Source of the DNA: Bacteroidota bacterium
GTDB taxonomy: Bacteria > Bacteroidota > Bacteroidia > Cytophagales > Cyclobacteriaceae
NCBI GenBank assembly: GCA_023412765.1
Contig: JAEZBX010000160.1
Location: 1-18,608, forward strand
Reading direction: 5' to 3'
DNA length: 18,608 bases
Shown here: positions 1-7,231 of the stretch, piece after piece
How the letters are laid out: every line of letters begins with the position of its first letter
How positions within the stretch are numbered: the stretch's first letter is position 1
Position numbers and translations under genes: made by a program
Notes under the pieces: model-generated
What the model was told of the DNA's origin: nothing
The model's input: the letters and a program-made list of their open reading frames with translations, nothing else
Database searches by the model: none

Positions 1-162
1 ATATCGGAAGCGTTGATAAACACTGCGTTGGGCATAGGAACGTCTGCTCTTGCCATCATTTTGTATAACTACTTCACAACGAAAATCGATGCGCTTACCT
101 ACGGTATCGATGAAGCCAGTTACAGCATCATTCAAAATTTCACTGCGCATACAAAAGGGTAA
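1..162 (+). CDS. ExbB/TolQ/MotA-family proton channel protein, C-terminal end (5' truncated by window)
   Basis: Only the last 53 codons are inside the window, in frame 1, ending at TAA 160-162. The visible tail (ISEALINTALGIGTSA, then a hydrophobic run ending in ILYNYF) fits the final transmembrane helix of MotA/TolQ/ExbB proteins, which typically carry a TA-x-G-x-G helix followed by a YN-x-F segment. In this family ExbB forms the inner-membrane pentamer that, with ExbD, converts proton-motive force into work on TonB. It lies 18 bases ahead of an ExbD gene and three genes ahead of TonB, which strongly supports the assignment even though most of the protein is missing. The true start and the operon promoter lie upstream of the window. 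Confidence 0.8.
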   Translation: MSEALINTALGIGTSALAIILYNYFTTKIDALTYGIDEASYSIIQNFTAHTKG

Positions 163-180
163 CCGATAAACGACCATGAT

Positions 181-777
181 ATGGGAAAAGTAAAAGTTCA
201 GAGAAGTTCAACTTCTATCGATATGACGCCCATGGTTGACCTTGCATTTCTGCTGGTGACATTCTTTATGCTCACCACCAAATTTGCACCGGAGGAACCG
301 TTGGCCGTTGATATGCCCACTTCTGTTTCTGAGATCAAACTTCCGGAAACGGATATATTGACAATTTCCATCTCAAAAGATGGGATCGTTTTCTTCAATA
401 TGGACGGAAAATATAATCGCCAGGAGTTGCTGACTAAGATGGGCGAGAAGTATGGGATTCAGTTTAGTTCGCAGGAAGTAAACTCATTTTCAGTGCTGTC
501 TAGCCTGGGTGTTCCTATCGGTAACCTGAAACAATTTCTTAGCATGTCGCCCGAAGAACGGAAACAGGTGAGGCAGCCGGGGATTCCGAGCGATTCACTC
601 AATAACGAACTCGCTGACTGGATCATGCTTTCACGTACGACTAATCCAAAATTACGCATTGCTATCAAAGGCGATCGCGATGCTGATTACCCTGTAGTGA
701 AGAATGTTATCACAACACTAATCGACAGAAAAGTGAACAGGTTTAATCTTATTACAAACATGGAGAAGGGATCCTAG
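181..777 (+). CDS. ExbD/TolR-family biopolymer transport protein (first paralogue)
   Basis: A 198-residue inner-membrane protein with a short cytoplasmic N-terminus, a single transmembrane helix at about residues 17-36 and a periplasmic domain. The helix begins with IDMTPMVDLAFLLVTFFML, and Asp20 matches the essential proton-carrying aspartate of ExbD. The periplasmic part is longer than in many ExbD proteins: about residues 90-150 form an insertion-like stretch before the usual C-terminal region (LRIAIKGDRDADYPVV, about 157-172), which resembles the ExbD periplasmic fold. It follows ExbB by 18 bases and precedes a second ExbD by 35 bases. Bacteroidota often encode two ExbD proteins next to TonB, so this is probably one half of an ExbD heterodimer in the TonB motor. 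That pairing is inferred. Confidence 0.92.
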   Translation: MGKVKVQRSSTSIDMTPMVDLAFLLVTFFMLTTKFAPEEPLAVDMPTSVSEIKLPETDILTISISKDGIVFFNMDGKYNRQELLTKMGEKYGIQFSSQEVNSFSVLSSLGVPIGNLKQFLSMSPEERKQVRQPGIPSDSLNNELADWIMLSRTTNPKLRIAIKGDRDADYPVVKNVITTLIDRKVNRFNLITNMEKGS

Positions 778-812
778 TAACTGTCGGATGATAAACTTTT
801 AAACTTAAAACA

Positions 813-1319
813 ATGGCAGAAATAAGTCAGGATAGTGGAAAAAAGGATGGCAAAGTAAGAAGTAAAAAGACGTCTACCCGTATCGATATGACACCGATGG
901 TAGATCTGGCTTTTCTCCTGCTCACCTTTTTTGTAATGACCACTACACTCAATAAACCTCAGACCATGGAAATTACCATGCCTGAGAAGCCCAAAGAACA
1001 AGATAAGCCACCGGTGGTAAATGAGAAGCGAGTGCTTACGTTGGTTCTTGGTGGTGACAATAAGATATACTGGTACCTGGGGATAACGGATCCCAAGGTT
1101 GAGCTTTCAGATTTCTCAAATGATGGAATCCGGAAAGTTTTGTTGCAACAAAATGCGCAGATAAAGGAGATGGTGGTACTTATCAAACCTTCGGATGAAT
1201 CGAAATACAAGAATGTAGTCGATATCCTGGATGAGATGAACATCAGCAACATAGCGCGGTATGCGCTTGTGGATATTACTGCTGTCGATAAGGAACTCAT
1301 TAAAGATTCGAACCTATGA
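813..1319 (+). CDS. ExbD/TolR-family biopolymer transport protein (second paralogue)
   Basis: A 168-residue paralogue of the preceding gene. After a lysine-rich cytoplasmic start it has the helix RIDMTPMVDLAFLLLTFF, with the conserved Asp31, then a periplasmic domain of about 115 residues (MVVLIKPSDESKYKNVVDILDEM, here in part, at about 113-134) typical of ExbD. The transmembrane segments of the two ExbDs are nearly identical while the periplasmic domains differ in length and sequence. This suggests they share the ExbB pore but have different periplasmic roles. Its stop codon overlaps the TonB start in an ATGA at 1316-1319, so the two are probably translationally coupled. Start chosen at ATG 813 because it gives a normal-length cytoplasmic tail. 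Confidence 0.92.
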   Translation: MAEISQDSGKKDGKVRSKKTSTRIDMTPMVDLAFLLLTFFVMTTTLNKPQTMEITMPEKPKEQDKPPVVNEKRVLTLVLGGDNKIYWYLGITDPKVELSDFSNDGIRKVLLQQNAQIKEMVVLIKPSDESKYKNVVDILDEMNISNIARYALVDITAVDKELIKDSNL

Positions 1320-2116
1320 AAGCCGCTGAATTAGATCAAAAGCGATGGGATGACATCGTTTTTGAAAACCGAAACAAGGCGTATGGCGCATACGTGATAA
1401 GAAGTGTTTATAGTAGAAATGTGCTGATTGCGTGTTCAGTTGCAGCGGTGATTGTAGCATTTATTCTGGCATACCCTTCGATCGCCGAGTATTTAAAAGG
1501 TGATGAAGAGGTACAGGAAGTAGCGCTGAAACAGATTAAGTACAATGAACTGGCACCGCCTCCACCGATAGATAAGAACACGCCCCCTCCGCCGAAACTT
1601 GATATTCCACCACCGGTAAAGACAATCATCAAGTTTCTTCCTCCAAAAGTAACGGACAAGGATGTTGTTGAAGAGGAAGAAATTCCGACCGTCGAAGAAA
1701 TAAAACAAAATGACACCGGTGCCGAGAATGTTGAAGGTCCTGAAATAGTCTTCGATCATCCAGTGGAGGAAGTCGTAAAGAAGGATAATGAAGAGGATGT
1801 GATTTTCACTGTCGTGGAACAGCAAGCTGAATTCCCTGGCGGTTTCGAGGCAATGGGAAAATTCCTTTCCAAGAATATGAAGTATCCGGCCCAGGCGCGC
1901 AGAATGGGCGTAGAGGGATCAGTCTTTGTAAGCTTTGTAATCGACAAAGAGGGAAACATCAGTGACCCACAGGTTATCAAAGGTATCAGCGCCGAATGCG
2001 ATAAAGAAGCAGTCCGTGTGGTAAAAATGATGCCACCATGGAAACCGGGTAAGCAAAATGGCAAGCCAGTTAAGTGTCGGTTCGTTCTGCCAATCAAGTT
2101 CAGACTAGCGGTATGA
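1316..2116 (+). CDS. tonB: TonB-family energy transducer
   Basis: A 266-residue energy transducer that spans the periplasm and contacts TonB-dependent outer-membrane receptors. It has the Bacteroidota layout. Residues 1-33 are cytoplasmic, with the motif DIVFENRNKAYGAYVIR that is typical of the group. A transmembrane helix follows at about 35-53. A proline-rich and acidic linker (repeated PPPP at about 80-111, then Glu/Asp-rich to about 160) spans the periplasm. The TonB C-terminal domain occupies about 179-264 (YPAQARRMGVEGSVFVSFVI, then PWKPGKQNGKPVKCRFVLPI). It overlaps the upstream exbD (1316-1319) and the downstream small gene (2113-2116), each by an ATGA. The energised receptors could include the SusC protein at 12112-15513, although that partnership is inferred. 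Confidence 0.95.
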   Translation: MKAAELDQKRWDDIVFENRNKAYGAYVIRSVYSRNVLIACSVAAVIVAFILAYPSIAEYLKGDEEVQEVALKQIKYNELAPPPPIDKNTPPPPKLDIPPPVKTIIKFLPPKVTDKDVVEEEEIPTVEEIKQNDTGAENVEGPEIVFDHPVEEVVKKDNEEDVIFTVVEQQAEFPGGFEAMGKFLSKNMKYPAQARRMGVEGSVFVSFVIDKEGNISDPQVIKGISAECDKEAVRVVKMMPPWKPGKQNGKPVKCRFVLPIKFRLAV

Positions 2117-2337
2117 AACCCGATCAATACATGACCACCTTTGATCTGGTGATGAAATACCTGGGAATACTGATGGCGACGGTATACGTTGCGGCTGGCA
2201 TGACTATATTATTACGGTCCAACGAACTGGCTAACATCCCCAGACCATATATTATACCGTTAGGACTCGCGCTGACTGGCTACGGTATCTTTCGCGGTTA
2301 TCGACTCTACCAGAAATACTTTAGGAAAAGATCATGA
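2113..2337 (+). CDS. Small two-helix membrane protein in the TonB operon
   Basis: A 74-residue protein of no family I can name. I chose ATG 2113 because it forms an ATGA overlap with the tonB stop (2113-2116). An in-frame ATG at 2074 would add 13 residues lying inside tonB and is less likely. Two hydrophobic segments are visible, at about residues 14-35 (YLGILMATVYVAAGMTILL) and 46-61 (YIIPLGLALTGYGIF), ending in a basic tail (RKRS). The predicted form is an inner-membrane hairpin with a cytoplasmic positive C-terminus. Its own stop overlaps the next start in another ATGA (2334-2337), so it is embedded in a chain of coupled genes. This makes it a real gene and suggests a role linked to the TonB motor or to the following lipoprotein. 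Function unknown. Confidence 0.8.
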   Translation: MKPDQYMTTFDLVMKYLGILMATVYVAAGMTILLRSNELANIPRPYIIPLGLALTGYGIFRGYRLYQKYFRKRS

Positions 2338-3248
2338 AAACAATAGTGCAATGGTTCATTGCCATCGTGTTCCTGGTAGGTTGTGCTGAGCGTGATAAGC
2401 ATGGAAAAATACTGGATAGTCCCACGGCGGGTACGATAAAGATCACGGCGGATGAGGCTCTGAAACCTTTGATCGATGCCGAAATTCAGGCTTTCGAGGG
2501 AATTTATCAGAATGCAAAATTGCAGGTAAAATACCTCAGCGAAGCCGATGCTATCGATGCTCTTTTAAATGACTCGGCTCGATTGACGGTAGTAACGAGA
2601 AGGTTGGTTGAAGACGAAGAAAATATGTTGGTTGAGCAAACGATCATTCCGCATCAGTTAAAAATTGCTACCAGTGGTATTGCACTGATCACAAATCGAC
2701 AAAATGCGGATACATTGATCTCTATTGACGAGGTGAAGAAAATTTTCCAAGGCAAAATCAATGTCTTCAGTTCGAAGGATCCCTTGTCGGTTGTGGTTTT
2801 TGATAATCCAACCTCGGGAATAGTAAGGTTTCTGAAAGATTCACTTTCAATAGGTGATGGTTTGCCTGAATACTGTTTCGCGGTTAATAGTAATGCGTCG
2901 GTAGTAGAGTACGTTTCCAAAACACCTCATGCATTAGGGTTGATTGACGTGAGCTGGATCAGCGATCGGGATGACTCAACTGCAAATTCGTTCTTAAGCT
3001 CCGTTCGTGTTCTGGGTATCTCGCGCGACTCAGGTTATTTTCAACCCTTTCAAGCATACATAGCTCAGGGAAGTTATCCGCTGGTGCGCGACATCGTGAT
3101 GATTAGCCGAGAGGCGAGAAGCGGACTGGCCAGCGGATTTATGGCGTTTGTTGCGAGTGACAAAGGACAGAGAATTGTCTTGAAGTCAGGATTAGTACCG
3201 GCGACGATGCCGATTAGAATTGTAGAAATCAACCATGAACCATTTTAA
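2334..3248 (+). CDS. PstS-like phosphate/anion substrate-binding lipoprotein
   Basis: A 304-residue periplasmic binding protein. A lipoprotein signal ends in LVGC (Cys17). The rest resembles the PstS/PBP-like fold: TIKITADEALKPLIDAEIQA (34-53), TVVTRRL (85-91, the position where PstS proteins often have SRxL), ISIDEVKKIFQGK (129-141, compare the 'L..IF.GKI..W' segment), NPTSG (158-162, compare the ligand-binding SGT motif), ALGLIDVSWI (200-209) and a C-terminal FVASDKGQRIVLKSGLVPA (272-290), which is very characteristic. No PstA, PstB or PstC gene is nearby. The gene sits inside the TonB operon, coupled by ATGA to the small membrane gene before it. It may therefore sense or deliver a ligand for the TonB system rather than feed an ABC importer; that role is inferred and phosphate specificity is not shown. 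Confidence 0.82.
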   Translation: MKTIVQWFIAIVFLVGCAERDKHGKILDSPTAGTIKITADEALKPLIDAEIQAFEGIYQNAKLQVKYLSEADAIDALLNDSARLTVVTRRLVEDEENMLVEQTIIPHQLKIATSGIALITNRQNADTLISIDEVKKIFQGKINVFSSKDPLSVVVFDNPTSGIVRFLKDSLSIGDGLPEYCFAVNSNASVVEYVSKTPHALGLIDVSWISDRDDSTANSFLSSVRVLGISRDSGYFQPFQAYIAQGSYPLVRDIVMISREARSGLASGFMAFVASDKGQRIVLKSGLVPATMPIRIVEINHEPF

Positions 3249-3258
3249 AATCAGTAAA

Positions 3259-4863
3259 ATGAAAAAAGTATTATTTGATATTTATTGCAGATCCAACGGT
3301 ATGGTTACACTAATCTGCTATTTGGTTCTGCCCGTCATGTTTGCATCCGGTCAAAACGAGGAAATAAAAAAGGCCATCTATTTGATCGAGGTTGATCAAA
3401 CTGCAGGAGCGATTGATTTACTAAACAAAACGGTTACAGTTAATCCTTCAGCTTCTGTCGTGCAGTATTATCTCGGAGAAGCTCAATTGAAAAATGGCCA
3501 GCGAGATTTGGCCGCTGCATCTTTCGAAAAAGGAATATCCGCAGATCCCGATGAGCCCCTGAATTACGTTGGAAGAGGTCACCTGAGTATACTTGAAGAT
3601 AATGTTCAGAAAGCACAAATGGATTTTGACAAAGCGTTGGGAATGACGAAGTCCAAAAATCCAGATGTACTGAATGCGATTGCTGAAGCTTACCTGGGCG
3701 ATAGCAGACTAGCTGACAAGGCAATCAGTCTCCTCACAAAATCAAAGTCACTAGATGCCCAGAATTCTGAGACTCTGGTACTATTGGGCGACGCTTATCT
3801 CGCGCAAAACAATGGAGGCCCTGCTGTCAGTAATTATGAAAAGGCCTCGGCGCTCAATCCAAAGATTGCGAAGCCCCTCTATAAGATAGGCTTAGTTTAT
3901 CTTCGGTCAAGAAATTTTGATGGAGCACAAGAGGCGTTTAACAAAGCGATTCAAATTGATCCAGGGTATACGTTAGCATATAAAGAACTTGGGGAGCTGT
4001 ATTACCAAAGGAAAGATGGTGCTAACGCAGTGAAGGCATATCAAAAATATCTTTCGCTTACTGACAAACCGGAAACAGGTAAGCTACAGCTTGCCTTCTT
4101 CCTTGTTATGGCAAAAGATTTTTCCAAGGCCAATGAATTGTTCGAAGTATTAGTCCAAAAGGCCGATGTAAGTCCGACGACGCTACGTTTTTATGCGCTT
4201 TCTCTTTTCGAGGACGGAAGGTATGAACAAAGCCGGGAAATATTTGACCGCTATCTTTCAGCGGCTAACGGAACGGTTGACGCAAATGACCACCTGACCT
4301 ATGCAAAAGTTCTGCTTAAGCAAAACGAAGATTCACTGGCTGTAGATCAACTGAAGAAAAGTTTAGCGTTGCAAGATGATCAGCCCGATGTTGTTCGAAC
4401 GCTCGCAGAGACGTTGTATAAGACGAAGAAATTTTCGGAAGCAATTCAAGCGTACACTAAACTTAAAAGCCTCACATCCAAACCTACGTCCCAGGATGTT
4501 TACACCCTCGGTCGTGCATACTACTTCAACAATCAGTATGACAGCGCAGACTCCACATTTGTAACTCTGATCGCGATGCAACCAAATATGACTGTGGGAT
4601 ATTTGTGGGAGGCCCGGACGAAGGCGAACCTTGATCCGGAATCTGAAAAAGGACTTGCACAACCATACTACACCAAGCTTATTGAAATCGCGATGACATC
4701 TCCGGAAAAATACAAAAGCGATTTGGTGGAGGCATATTCTTACCTCGGTTTCTACCATTTGTTGAAGCAGGAACTTGTGGTTTCAAAATCTTATTGGAAG
4801 AAAGTTTTGGAATTGAATCCGGAGGATGCTAGAGCGAAGGAGGCGTTGAAGGCAATTAACTAG
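3259..4863 (+). CDS. Tetratricopeptide-repeat (TPR) protein, probably exported
   Basis: A protein of about 534 residues made almost wholly of TPR helices. Units with the W/Y-G-A-P-like pattern recur throughout, for example YYLGEAQLKNGQRDLAAASF, AYKELGELYYQRKDGANAV and VYTLGRAYYFNNQYDSADSTF, ending in a last unit near the C-terminus. At least ten repeats are likely. The start is uncertain. ATG 3259 gives MKKVLFDIY followed by a hydrophobic stretch (TLICYLVLPVMFASG) that looks like a signal peptide. ATG 3235 would overlap the preceding gene by 14 bases, and ATG 3301 gives a shorter, uncharged leader. TPR proteins scaffold protein complexes. As the last gene of the TonB operon it may hold together the PstS-like lipoprotein and motor parts in the periplasm, which is inference. 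Confidence 0.85.
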   Translation: MKKVLFDIYCRSNGMVTLICYLVLPVMFASGQNEEIKKAIYLIEVDQTAGAIDLLNKTVTVNPSASVVQYYLGEAQLKNGQRDLAAASFEKGISADPDEPLNYVGRGHLSILEDNVQKAQMDFDKALGMTKSKNPDVLNAIAEAYLGDSRLADKAISLLTKSKSLDAQNSETLVLLGDAYLAQNNGGPAVSNYEKASALNPKIAKPLYKIGLVYLRSRNFDGAQEAFNKAIQIDPGYTLAYKELGELYYQRKDGANAVKAYQKYLSLTDKPETGKLQLAFFLVMAKDFSKANELFEVLVQKADVSPTTLRFYALSLFEDGRYEQSREIFDRYLSAANGTVDANDHLTYAKVLLKQNEDSLAVDQLKKSLALQDDQPDVVRTLAETLYKTKKFSEAIQAYTKLKSLTSKPTSQDVYTLGRAYYFNNQYDSADSTFVTLIAMQPNMTVGYLWEARTKANLDPESEKGLAQPYYTKLIEIAMTSPEKYKSDLVEAYSYLGFYHLLKQELVVSKSYWKKVLELNPEDARAKEALKAIN

Positions 4864-4892
4864 CACTACTTTATGTTTTGCGCAGTTTTGAA

Positions 4893-4920
4893 GGAGAGGA
4901 ATAAGGAGTAAGGAATAGGG
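4893..4920 (+). repeat. Degenerate heptamer tandem repeat, unit GGAATAA/GGAGTAA
   Basis: Three consecutive seven-base units (GGAATAA, GGAGTAA, GGAATAG) follow a shorter GGAGA. The same motif occurs on the opposite strand at 8291-8339, so it is a dispersed family rather than a local accident. Confidence 0.65.
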
Positions 4921-5000
4921 TTGCGCTCCGCAACGCAGGGGTATTTACCTGGTTTAGTTAAAAGTTCCATGGTAAATTGCTCCTGCGTCTTTTTCTATCG

Positions 5001-5042
5001 TTATTCGTTATCAGTTATCAGTTATCAGTTATCAGTTGATAG
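5001..5042 (+). repeat. Heptamer tandem repeat, unit TTATCAG, about six copies
   Basis: Four perfect TTATCAG units (5008-5035) are flanked by degenerate TTATTCG (5001-5007) and TTGATAG (5036-5042), all in register. Perfect inner copies with decayed edges suggest slippage-driven expansion. Confidence 0.85.
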
Positions 5043-5077
5043 TCGGCTCGATCAAAGTTCAGCGCGCTACAATCGAC

Positions 5078-5098
5078 CCTGCCTGGCGGACGGGCGGG
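5078..5098 (+). repeat. GC-rich imperfect inverted repeat
   Basis: CCTGCCTG and CGGGCGGG flank the five-base loop GCGGA. They pair over 8 bp if G-T/U wobbles are allowed. Its base composition is much richer in GC than the surroundings. Motifs of this kind are scattered between genes in some Bacteroidota genomes, so it may be a dispersed element. There is no T-run after it, so I do not call a terminator. Confidence 0.45.
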
Positions 5099-5142
5099 CG
5101 CACACCCAAATCCACACCCACGATTCCCGATCGTATCTGCAT

Positions 5143-5163
5143 TAACGGATAACGAATAACGGC
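5143..5163 (+). repeat. Heptamer tandem repeat, unit TAACGGA, three copies
   Basis: TAACGGA, TAACGAA and TAACGGC follow each other in register. The unit differs from the other islands in the same gap but shares the seven-base period. Confidence 0.6.
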
Positions 5164-5172
5164 TCAAGCCGA

Positions 5173-5204
5173 CCGATTACCGGATCACCTGATTACCCGA
5201 TTAT
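5173..5204 (+). repeat. Octamer degenerate tandem repeat, unit CCGATTAC, four copies
   Basis: CCGATTAC, CGGATCAC, CTGATTAC and CCGATTAT are contiguous. This island has period 8, unlike its neighbours with period 7. Confidence 0.6.
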
Positions 5205-5391
5205 CTTTTAAGGACTAGCCAATTCTAAGGCCGACGGCTGGCCTAGACTCTATTCCAAAACTTCATCTTGTGGACACAGGCACCTAAAATCGAGATTTGG
5301 TTGTCATGATGAAAAGAAATTTACCCCACAGCGAAACTTGCCCTGATTGTCAATTGGTAGGACGGTATCTAAACGCTTACATCAACGCGGG

Positions 5392-5421
5392 GCTGTCGGC
5401 TGAAAGCTGTTAGCTGTCAGC
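5392..5421 (+). repeat. Heptamer tandem repeat, unit GCTGTCA, abutting the LytTR stop codon
   Basis: GCTGTCG, GCTGAAA, GCTGTTA and GCTGTCA occur in register, and a partial GCT reaches the first base of the response-regulator stop codon (5422-5424 on the opposite strand). The repeat therefore forms the immediate 3' flank of that gene. Confidence 0.65.
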
Positions 5422-6174
5422 TCATTTGTCCAGCCATTTCTTGAAATCCCCTACCTTCTCCCGACTTACAACCAGATCCAGATGGTTTACATGGTTGATC
5501 TTTATTCCAAGCCTGCTTGAAGAATAATTGTAGATGTCCTGGATCGCGTCAATATGGACAAGGTAATTTCGGTTGATACGAAAGAATTTTTCGGGATCCA
5601 CCAGCTTTTGAACCTGGTCAAGAGAGTAATCCAGTCCGTAAATTTTGCCATCATTTGCTTTCAAAAAAACCGCGCGTTCCAATATGCAAAAACACAGGAC
5701 GTCATCTACTGGAATAGATTGAAAATGATTACCAGTTTTCACAAAGAAACGTGATTTGAAACTTTTTATTAATTCTCCCGACAACTCACGCAGAGGCTGA
5801 CTTACAAGGCTGTTTTCTTTATAGAGCGAATTGTATTTCTGAAGTGCCTTCCTTAACGATTCTTTTTCTATCGGTTTTAATAAATAGTCAACGCTGTTTA
5901 CCTTGAAAGCACGAATGGCATAACTGTCATAGGCCGTTGTAAAAATGATCGGGGTTTTAATTTTTATTGCATCGAATATTTCGAAACAAATTCCATCGTC
6001 GAGTTGAATGTCCATGAATATTAAATCCGGACTTGGGTGAGAATGCATCCAATTAATTGACCCTATCACCGATTGTTCTTTGCCCACAACCTCGGTCCCT
6101 GGCTCTAAGTCTCGCAATAGTCCCTCAAGTTTTTCTGCCGCAAGCGATTCATCTTCAATGATCAAAACTTTCAT
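5422..6174 (-). CDS. LytTR-family response regulator
   Basis: A 250-residue DNA-binding response regulator. The receiver domain (about 1-118) has the acidic pair Glu7/Asp8, phospho-acceptor Asp55 in LIFMDIQL, the Thr79/Thr80 switch (IIFTTAYDSYA) and Lys100 in DYLLKP, so all active-site residues are present. The C-terminal LytTR domain (about 142-248) includes FFRINRNYLVHI (197-208) and ends in VSREKVGDFKKWL (236-248), both typical of the family. LytTR proteins bind direct repeats spaced about two helical turns apart. Its start overlaps the histidine kinase stop in an ATGA (6171-6174), so kinase and regulator are a coupled cognate pair. An 11-bp direct repeat at 21-bp period upstream of the operon (8113-8144) is a candidate target. 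Confidence 0.95.
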   Translation of the reverse strand: MKVLIIEDESLAAEKLEGLLRDLEPGTEVVGKEQSVIGSINWMHSHPSPDLIFMDIQLDDGICFEIFDAIKIKTPIIFTTAYDSYAIRAFKVNSVDYLLKPIEKESLRKALQKYNSLYKENSLVSQPLRELSGELIKSFKSRFFVKTGNHFQSIPVDDVLCFCILERAVFLKANDGKIYGLDYSLDQVQKLVDPEKFFRINRNYLVHIDAIQDIYNYSSSRLGIKINHVNHLDLVVSREKVGDFKKWLDK

Positions 6175-7226
6175 GACTCCTTTTTCAAAACAGGTAATTT
6201 AACGAGAAAATTTTCAGGTCCTTCCTGTATAATGATTTCTTTGTGCATTGCCAGGGATACTCTTTCACGAAGATTTTTTAACCCAATCTTTGAAGACACC
6301 TCAAGATTTGTTCTTTTCTGAATGTTGTTTTCCACAACAATTAAATTATTATCCTCAAGGTAAATTTTAATATTAAGAAGACGTTCGCGAGAAGCGGCGT
6401 TATGTTTTAGTGCATTTTCAACAAGTAATTGAATTGACACAGGAATAACCGAGTACAACTGTGGGTTATCCACCTTTACCTGCAGATTAATTTTCCCCTC
6501 ATCCCGAATCTTTTGAAGGAAAAAAAAGTCTTCAATGAATTTTAGTTCCTCTTCGAGGCCGACCATATCCCTATCGGCCTTCTCCAGGACATATCGATAG
6601 ATCGTTGAAAATTTTGTGATGAAGCGCTCCGATAGTTCAGGATCCCTGGGAATTAAAGAGGATAACGTGTTCAAACTATTGAAGAGAAAATGAGGATTGA
6701 TTTTATTTTTCAAACTCTCGTATTGGTAGATTAGTTTCTCCTCACGTAATTTTCGTTCTCTGTTCAGTGCATTGTTCCATTCCATGTAAAAGAATGCAAC
6801 GGATGCCACACTTAGTGAGATTAACCACGACACCAGGAACTGCTTAAGCCCATCCGATAAGAAACGGTCAATCATATCAAAATAATTGCCATCACTAAAA
6901 AACATCGGTACGGCTATTGCCATAAAGACAAACGCAGTCCCTACGATCAACACTATGAGATAAAAAATCAAAAGTTTCGAAATAATTCTTTTTTTGTAAT
7001 TGGGACCAAGTTTAACGCGTCCTCCGGAAAAAATCTTCAGTGCAATAACAAGGAACAATTCCATTTGAACGACAACAAACGCGAGCGTCACAAGGAACGT
7101 GTTAGGAAATATATTTCCACTCCAGAGGAAGCTGAAAAATCCGGTAATGAGAATGGCTGCCAACAATATCTTTACATGATATGCGACTTTAGGCGGAAGA
7201 TTGAAACTGAAGGCATTTCCGGACAT
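6171..7226 (-). CDS. LytS/YehU-type sensor histidine kinase
   Basis: A 351-residue integral-membrane kinase of the His_kinase (PF06580) type. The N-terminal half has about four transmembrane helices (near 17-35, 42-66, 84-110 and 129-149) with little periplasmic loop, so the signal may be sensed in the membrane or through a partner. A short coiled linker (152-176) leads to the phospho-acceptor motif INPHFLFNSLNTL with His179. The ATP-binding part has the N-box LVENALKHN (268-276) and G-box IGLKNLRERVSLA (314-326). It partners the LytTR regulator, whose start overlaps its stop. The upstream secreted-protein gene ends only five bases before its ATG, so all three genes probably share one transcript. 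Confidence 0.95.
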   Translation of the reverse strand: MSGNAFSFNLPPKVAYHVKILLAAILITGFFSFLWSGNIFPNTFLVTLAFVVVQMELFLVIALKIFSGGRVKLGPNYKKRIISKLLIFYLIVLIVGTAFVFMAIAVPMFFSDGNYFDMIDRFLSDGLKQFLVSWLISLSVASVAFFYMEWNNALNRERKLREEKLIYQYESLKNKINPHFLFNSLNTLSSLIPRDPELSERFITKFSTIYRYVLEKADRDMVGLEEELKFIEDFFFLQKIRDEGKINLQVKVDNPQLYSVIPVSIQLLVENALKHNAASRERLLNIKIYLEDNNLIVVENNIQKRTNLEVSSKIGLKNLRERVSLAMHKEIIIQEGPENFLVKLPVLKKES

Positions 7227-7231
7227 CTACA

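Larger units (their letters stand above)
4864..5421 (+). other. 558-base convergent intergenic region made of short degenerate tandem repeats
   Basis: Two convergent operons end at either side and no credible gene is present. Several repeat islands with different units are listed separately: 4893-4920, 5001-5042, 5143-5163, 5173-5204 and 5392-5421. A perfect 6-bp stem with a 3-base loop (GTTGCG-CTC-CGCAAC, 4920-4934) lies 57 bases after the TPR stop; it lacks a following T-run, so it is at best a weak terminator for the TonB operon. A GC-rich stem lies at 5078-5098. The stretch 5205-5391 shows nothing recognisable apart from a small GGCC inverted repeat near 5231-5246. Confidence 0.7.

Noticed and set aside
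2074..2112. Upstream ATG for the small membrane protein
   Set aside because: The extra 13 residues lie inside the TonB C-terminal domain; the ATGA overlap at 2113 matches the other junctions of this operon.
5001..5042. CRISPR-like array
   Set aside because: Units are seven bases and contiguous, with no spacers and no cas genes; this is a tandem repeat.
4921..5145. 74-codon open frame in the convergent gap
   Set aside because: It starts in a hairpin, runs through the TTATCAG tandem repeat, and has no protein-like composition or family.
5205..5391. Possible tRNA or small RNA around the GGTAGGACGG segment
   Set aside because: No cloverleaf pairing, anticodon arm or T-loop could be drawn from the sequence.
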